From Amycolatopsis sp. EV170708-02-1 (lineage in GTDB: Bacteria; Actinomycetota; Actinomycetes; Mycobacteriales; Pseudonocardiaceae): a stretch of DNA of 64,000 nucleotides. The stretch lies in assembly GCF_022479115.1 (NCBI RefSeq), contig NZ_CP092497.1, positions 4,774,001 to 4,838,000 of the forward strand, in the 5' to 3' direction. Positions 59,694 through 64,000 of the stretch are shown piece by piece; position 1 is the first letter of the stretch, and each line of letters starts with the position of its first letter. Below the pieces are notes generated by a model, which worked only from the letters and a program-made list of their open reading frames with translations, did not search any database and was not told the origin of the DNA. Position numbers and translations under genes: made by a program.

Positions 59694-59752
59694 CGTTCCG
59701 TGAAGGCCTCCTTGAGGGACTCTGGGTCCCTCAAGGAGGCCTTCACGGAACG
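59694..59752. terminator. Long perfect palindrome between exporter and pta
   Basis: 27-base perfect arms (59694-59720 and 59726-59752, core CCGTGAAGGCCTCCTTGAGG) with a 5-base loop (TCTGG). The pta stop codon (59743-59745 on the minus strand) lies in the right arm. It likely terminates transcription in both directions and belongs to the dispersed palindrome family. Confidence 0.8.
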
Positions 59753-60729
59753 TCCAGGGCTTGGACGGCGGTCAGCAGCGCGAGCGTCTCGATGTCGGAC
59801 GCCGAGCAGCCGCGCGAGAGGTCGTTGAGCGGCGCCGCGAGGCCCTGGAGGATCGGGCCGAGCGCGACGGCTCCCCCTAGCCGTTCGGCGATCTTGTAGC
59901 CGATGTTGCCCGCGTCCAGGTTCGGGAACACGAGGACGTTCGCGCGGCCGGCGACCGCGGAACCGGGCGCCTTGGCCGCCGCGATCGACGCCACCAACGC
60001 GGCGTCGAACTGCAGCTCGCCGTCCACGGGAAGACCGGGTTCCCGCTGCCGCACCAGCGAAGTCGCCTCGCGGACGACGGCCACCCGCTGATGGTCGGCG
60101 CTCCCCTGCGTGCTGAACGACAGCATCGCGACGACGGGGTCCTCGCCGGTCAGGCCACGGTGGGTCGCCGCGGCGGCAAGGGCGATGTCCGCCAGCTGCG
60201 CGGCACCCGGCTCGGGCACCACCGCGCAGTCCGAGAAGGTCAGCCGTCGCCCGTCCGGGAGCAGCAACAAGAAGCAACTGCTCAAAGTGGACACACCCGG
60301 GGCGAGGCCCACGACCCGCAGCCCCGCCCGTAGGACGTCGGCGGTCGGCCGGGTCGCCCCGGCGACGCAGGCGTCCACGTTGCCCGCTCGCAGGGCGGCG
60401 GCCGCCACGAACACCGGATCACGCCGAGCGTCGGCGAGCCTTTCCGGATGACGGGCGAATCCCGCCGCCAGCGCGGCCTCGGTCCGGTCGTCGGCGAGTG
60501 CGTCCGCGACGTCCACGATCAAGTCTTCCGTGGCGCCCGCCGCGCGCAGGCGCGCCCCGTCGCCGAAGAGCAACGGCCGCACGACCCCTTCGCCCCGGAG
60601 CGCCAGCGCGGCTTGGACGGCGCGCTCGTCGTCCCCGTCCGGCAAGGCGACGCGGAGGTTCCGGCCGCACAGTGCCTTTCGCCATCTGTCGAGCGTCGCG
60701 TCCGGCGTGACCTCGGTGGTCAGGCTCAT
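59743..60729 (-). CDS. pta: Phosphate acetyltransferase (taurine pathway)
   Basis: A 328-residue phosphotransacetylase: [94 protein letters not shown] and [34 protein letters not shown]. All are diagnostic of Pta. It converts the acetyl phosphate produced by Xsc to acetyl-CoA. GGAGG 7 bases before the ATG supports 60729. The gene lies 70 bases downstream of the aminotransferase gene and in the order expected in sulfonate clusters. Confidence 0.93.
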   Translation of the reverse strand: MSLTTEVTPDATLDRWRKALCGRNLRVALPDGDDERAVQAALALRGEGVVRPLLFGDGARLRAAGATEDLIVDVADALADDRTEAALAAGFARHPERLADARRDPVFVAAAALRAGNVDACVAGATRPTADVLRAGLRVVGLAPGVSTLSSCFLLLLPDGRRLTFSDCAVVPEPGAAQLADIALAAAATHRGLTGEDPVVAMLSFSTQGSADHQRVAVVREATSLVRQREPGLPVDGELQFDAALVASIAAAKAPGSAVAGRANVLVFPNLDAGNIGYKIAERLGGAVALGPILQGLAAPLNDLSRGCSASDIETLALLTAVQALDVP

Positions 60730-60799
60730 CGAAGTACCTCCGCGTACGAAGCGGGGGCCGCCGGAAGACGGCGACCCCCACCGGGTGAAAAGGGCTGAT

Positions 60800-62164
60800 T
60801 CAGGGCTGGACGGCCTTCTCGACGTCGTTGAGCATCGCGTCGACGCCGTGGAGCAGCTCGGTGAGCACCTCGCGATCGGCGACCAGCGGCGGGGAGATCA
60901 TCAGCATCGTCGCGCCGCGATCGTCGCCGCGGAGGATGACGCCCGTGCGCCGGAACGCCTCCGGGAGCACCTCGCGAAGCACCTTCAGCGACTCCGCCTC
61001 GGTCAGCTCCCGGCCACTGTCACGGTCGGCCATCAGCTCGATCGCGTAGAAGAACCCGGTGCCGCGGACGTCCTTGACGCAGCGGTGCGCGGACTTGAGG
61101 GAGTTCAGCGCGGCGAACAGTTCCGGCCCCTCGGCGAGCACGTTGCCGAGCACGTTCTCGTCCCGCATCGCGGTGAGGTTCGCGACCGCGACGGCGGTGG
61201 CGACGGGATGCCCGCCCCAGGTGGCGCCGTGGGTGAAGACGCCGCCCTTCGGGGAGTCGTACAGCTCGGTGACCAGCTTCTCGCGCACGATCACCCCGCC
61301 GAGCGGCGCGTACCCCGACGTCGACCCCTTGGCGAAGGTGATCAGATCCGGCACGACGCCGGTGAGCCCGTGCCCGAACCAGTGCCCGAGCCTGCCGAAC
61401 GAGCAGATGACCTCGTCCGAGACGAGCAGGATGCCGTACTTGTCGCACAGTGCGCGCAAAGCGGGCCAGTATCCCTTCGGCGGGACCAGTGCGCCGCGGC
61501 CGTTCTGCACCGGCTCGGCGAACAGCGCCGCGATGGTCTCCGGCCCTTCTTCGAGGATGACCCGCTCGATCGCCGCGACACAGTCCAATTCGGACGCCGG
61601 CCCGCAGTCTCCCAGCAGTCCCAACGTGTTCGGCACGTGCCGAACGCCGGGCATGAGCGGACCGAAGGGCTCCTTGATCTTCGCGAGCCCGGTCACCGAG
61701 AGGGCGCCGATGGTGGTGCCGTGGTAGGCCATGTCCCGGCTGATGATCTTCGTCCGCTCGGGGTTGCCCTGGCTGCGGTGATACTGCCGGGCGAACTTCA
61801 GCGCGGTTTCGACCGCCTCCGAGCCGGAGTTGACGAAGAACGTCGTCCCGAGGTCGCCCGGCGCCAGTTCGGCCAGCAGCGTGGCGGCTTCGATCGCGGG
61901 CGTGTGCGCCGAACCCCAGTTGCTCGCGTAGGCCAGGGTGCCGACCTGGTCGGCCGCGGCCGCGGCGATGTCGGCCCGTCCGTGGCCCATGTTGACGCAG
62001 AAGAGCCCGGCGAGCCCGTCGAGATGACGGCGTCCTTCGGTGTCGATCAGGTAGCTTCCCTCGCCGCGTACGAACACCGGGAAATCCGAGGCCCAGGTGT
62101 CCTTGCGGGTGAAGTGCGGGCCGAGATGCCGTCGAGCCTGCGCTCGCAGCTGGGTGACGTCCAC
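60800..62164 (-). CDS. tpa: Class III aminotransferase, probably taurine-pyruvate aminotransferase
   Basis: A 454-residue fold-type I PLP enzyme: [51 protein letters not shown], and the Lys motif [17 protein letters not shown]. The order and length match omega-amino acid aminotransferases including Tpa. In this cluster it would convert taurine to sulfoacetaldehyde with pyruvate as acceptor. Related beta-alanine or putrescine transaminases cannot be excluded from sequence. GTG 62164 follows AGGAGG; an upstream frame was discarded. Confidence 0.82.
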   Translation of the reverse strand: MDVTQLRAQARRHLGPHFTRKDTWASDFPVFVRGEGSYLIDTEGRRHLDGLAGLFCVNMGHGRADIAAAAADQVGTLAYASNWGSAHTPAIEAATLLAELAPGDLGTTFFVNSGSEAVETALKFARQYHRSQGNPERTKIISRDMAYHGTTIGALSVTGLAKIKEPFGPLMPGVRHVPNTLGLLGDCGPASELDCVAAIERVILEEGPETIAALFAEPVQNGRGALVPPKGYWPALRALCDKYGILLVSDEVICSFGRLGHWFGHGLTGVVPDLITFAKGSTSGYAPLGGVIVREKLVTELYDSPKGGVFTHGATWGGHPVATAVAVANLTAMRDENVLGNVLAEGPELFAALNSLKSAHRCVKDVRGTGFFYAIELMADRDSGRELTEAESLKVLREVLPEAFRRTGVILRGDDRGATMLMISPPLVADREVLTELLHGVDAMLNDVEKAVQP

Positions 62165-62347
62165 CGGAGACCTCCTTCGAGACACGAGTCTGTGCTTTGA
62201 CTTTCGCAACCCGGCTGGCACCGGCCCAGCACCAGAGCGGCGGCGTTCGATGGGTCCAGTTGGCTGCCAGGGACTCTCGCCTCGAGGGTTCACGCCGGCT
62301 TCCCTTCACCCCGGGACGCGTGGTCCTCGCGGGCAGGGGGTCGAAGG

Positions 62348-62401
62348 CGTCGCGAAAGCGGCTTTCGCGACGTCAGATGTCCCGAAAGTGGCTTTCGCGA
62401 C
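62348..62401. repeat. Tandem palindromic repeat, about 30-base period
   Basis: CGTCGCGAAAGC-G-GCTTTCGCGACG (12-base perfect arms) is followed 30 bases later by a diverged copy, GTCCCGAAAGTGGCTTTCG plus the same end. The two share the GAAAG/CTTTC core seen at 56098. Confidence 0.7.
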
Positions 62402-62449
62402 GCTCGGTGCTGCCAGAGAACACCCGGTCCGTGAAGGCCTCCTTGCCGA

Positions 62450-62504
62450 CTACATGAAGGCCCCCTTCCTTGCGCTGGACGCAAGGAAGGGGGCCTTCAT
62501 GTAG
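62450..62504. terminator. Long perfect palindrome downstream of xsc
   Basis: 25-base perfect arms (62450-62474 and 62480-62504; core CATGAAGGCCCCCTTCC) with a 5-base loop (CTGGA), about 80 bases past the xsc stop on the minus strand. It can form a strong hairpin but has no T-run. A 17-base half copy of the 59694 element (CCGTGAAGGCCTCCTTG) sits just before it at 62429. Confidence 0.75.
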
Positions 62505-62585
62505 TGCAAACGGGCAGGGCGGCGGTGCGCGGCGGGTCGGGGTGGTCGTACCGAGACCTCCCCGCCGCACCGTCCCGTAGGCGAC

Positions 62586-64000
62586 CTACACGTAGTCCTT
62601 GTACTTCTCCAGGAAACGCACCGGCTTGGACAGCGCGTCGCGGCGGAACGGGTCACCCAGCTCGCGGGTGCACATGATCTCGACGACGGTGGTCTTGCCC
62701 TCGTTCATCTGCGCCTCGACGGCACGTTGCAACGCGGGGCCGACCTCGTCGAGTTTCTCCACGACGATGCCTTCCGCGCCCATGGCCTTGGCGATCCCCG
62801 CGAAGCTCTCGCTCTCCAGCTCGCCCGCGACGAACCGGCGGTTGTAGAAGTCGACCTGGTTCTTCTTCTCCGCGCCCCACTGCCGGTTGTGGAACACCAC
62901 GGCGGTGACCGGGATGTCGTGGCGGACCGCGGTCATGATCTCGCCCATGCTCATCCCCCACGCGCCGTCGCCGGCGTAGGAGATCGCGGGCCGGTCGGGC
63001 GCCGCGGCCTTGGCGCCGATGATGGTCGGCAGCGCGTACCCGCAGTTGCCGAAACTCATCGGCGCGAAGAAGCTGCGTGGCTCCTCGAACCGCAGATAGC
63101 TGTTCGCGACCGAGTTGATGTTGCCGATGTCGGTCGACACCATCACCCGCGGCGGCATGGCCTTCTCCAGCTCCCGCAACACTTCCCGCGGGTGCAGCCA
63201 GTTGCCCTCCTCGCCCTCCTGTTCGGCGATCATGTCGAGGCTGAACGGGTCGGTCTCGTGGGTCCAGGCGTCGAGCTCGGCCTCCCACGCGTCCTTCTCC
63301 GCCTTGATCTTCGCCGCGCGAGCGTCCTTTGTAGAGTCACAGGCGAGCGCGCGGTCCGCGAGCCGCTTGGTCAGCGCGACCGCCGCGTCCTTGGCGTCAC
63401 CGCAGATGCCGACGGTGATCTTCTTGACCAGGCCGAGCATCTTGTGGTCCGCGTCGATCTGGATGATCTTCGCGTCCTTGGGCCAGTAGTCCATGCCGTG
63501 CTGCGGCAGGGTGCCGAACGGGCCGAGCCGCGAGCCGAGCGCGATCACGACGTCCGCCTGCGAGATGAGCTTCATCGCGGCCTTGGAACCCTGGTACCCC
63601 AGCGGCCCGCACCACTGCGGGTGGCTCGCCGGGAACGAGTCGTTGTGCAGGTAGCTGTTCACCACCGGCGCACCGAGGCGTTCCGCGAGCGCCTTGCACT
63701 CCTCGACGCCGTCGGCCATCACCACGCCGCCACCGGAGATGATCACCGGGAACTCCGCCGTGGCCAGCAGCGCGGCGGCCTCGTCGAGGCTCCGCTCGCC
63801 GCCGGGGCCGCGGTCGAGGCGGGCGGGTTCGGGGATCTCGGCCTCGATCTCGCCGTAGAAGAAGTCGCGCGGGATGTTGAGCTGCGTCGGGCCGAGTTCC
63901 GAGTGGGCCCGGTCGAAGCAGCGGCCGGTGTACTCGGCCATCCGCTTCGGGTTGTTGACGTGCCCCTGGTACTTGGTGAACTCCTGGAACATCGGCAGCT
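62586..64000 (-). CDS. xsc: Sulfoacetaldehyde acetyltransferase, 5' part outside window
   Basis: The last 471 residues of a ThDP enzyme. LPMFQEFTKYQGHV, GPTQLNIPRDFFYGEIEAEIPEP and FPVIISGGGVVM match Xsc. The ThDP-binding motif is near the C-terminus (GDGAWGMSMGEIMTAVRHDIPVTAVVFHNRQWGAEKKNQ). Xsc cleaves sulfoacetaldehyde with phosphate to acetyl phosphate and sulfite. With tpa and pta downstream it completes taurine dissimilation to acetyl-CoA. The reading frame is open to the window end, so the N-terminal domain is missing. Confidence 0.95.
   Translation of the reverse strand, partial: LPMFQEFTKYQGHVNNPKRMAEYTGRCFDRAHSELGPTQLNIPRDFFYGEIEAEIPEPARLDRGPGGERSLDEAAALLATAEFPVIISGGGVVMADGVEECKALAERLGAPVVNSYLHNDSFPASHPQWCGPLGYQGSKAAMKLISQADVVIALGSRLGPFGTLPQHGMDYWPKDAKIIQIDADHKMLGLVKKITVGICGDAKDAAVALTKRLADRALACDSTKDARAAKIKAEKDAWEAELDAWTHETDPFSLDMIAEQEGEEGNWLHPREVLRELEKAMPPRVMVSTDIGNINSVANSYLRFEEPRSFFAPMSFGNCGYALPTIIGAKAAAPDRPAISYAGDGAWGMSMGEIMTAVRHDIPVTAVVFHNRQWGAEKKNQVDFYNRRFVAGELESESFAGIAKAMGAEGIVVEKLDEVGPALQRAVEAQMNEGKTTVVEIMCTRELGDPFRRDALSKPVRFLEKYKDYV

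Larger units (their letters stand above)
62165..62585. other. Intergenic region, 421 bases, with clustered palindromes
   Basis: It separates xsc and tpa on the same strand. No gene is supported. It holds the tpa promoter near 62165-62260 and a run of palindromic repeats (62348-62401, 62428-62446 as a half copy, and 62450-62504). Such repeats between genes of one pathway suggest either transcript stops or an insertion hot spot. Confidence 0.6.

Noticed and set aside
62348..62401. CRISPR array
   Set aside because: Only two diverged palindromic copies with 30-base period; no spacers and no cas genes.

Overview
The window is GC-rich (about 70 percent), with GTG starts and 4-base stop/start overlaps in many operons. 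Three markers point to a mycothiol- and F420-using actinobacterium: F420-dependent glucose-6-phosphate dehydrogenase, S-(hydroxymethyl)mycothiol dehydrogenase and an ArsR-acetyltransferase fusion. Gene content and long intergenic palindromes suggest a Pseudonocardiaceae member, probably Amycolatopsis. The genus is an inference. No rRNA, tRNA, CRISPR array, transposase or phage gene was seen.

Layout. 1-2521: the end of a DsbA-like gene, a CcdA-like thiol transporter and a PucR regulator. 2639-12129: fgd followed upstream by a tight minus-strand operon (LLM monooxygenase, NTF2-like protein, alpha/beta hydrolase, DUF1028 protein, M20 amidohydrolase, DUF917 protein, hydantoinase/oxoprolinase-like protein, PucR regulator). 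This looks like an uncharacterised catabolic pathway for a cyclic amide or N-heterocycle. 12479-17300: TetR/NmrA-like and CGNR/alpha-beta-hydrolase divergent pairs with clear operators, plus SUKH and hypothetical genes. 17319-25142: a DrrAB-type exporter, a KimA-like transporter, an APC permease with PhoU, and a PadR-DUF1048 operon whose operator is repeated in front of the exporter. 25280-28409: formaldehyde detoxification (mscR, plus a metallo-hydrolase broken by two one-base shifts) and a sensor/LuxR fusion.

28507-32925: P-loop kinases, a GNAT, a secreted lectin, and an EspC-like/WXG-DUF4474 pair that looks like type VII secretion cargo. 32933-39341: an arsenic island with an ArsR-ArsN-like fusion, a Cys-tailed flavoprotein, two ArsC, Acr3, an ArsO-like monooxygenase and ArsR. 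39634-42853: small or unknown genes and a repeat-containing membrane protein. 42862-50127: a CoA-dependent catabolic module (CatIJ-like CoA-transferase, hydroxyacyl-CoA and acyl-CoA dehydrogenases, LysR, MHS transporter, MaoC hydratase) linked by a shared promoter motif. 50160-55039: a DHFR-like reductase, a second MHS transporter, a VOC protein, an FG-GAP protein, and an SDR/CMD pair controlled by the ECF41-type sigma factor at 55203. 56157-64000: sulfonate (taurine) dissimilation with xsc, a Tpa-like aminotransferase, pta, a YeiH-family sulfite/sulfate exporter, a LysR regulator and an amino-acid permease.

A recurring feature is a family of long, near-perfect palindromes at 3' ends between genes (50123, 56098, 59694, 62450). 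At three of these sites the arms supply the stop codons of flanking genes.
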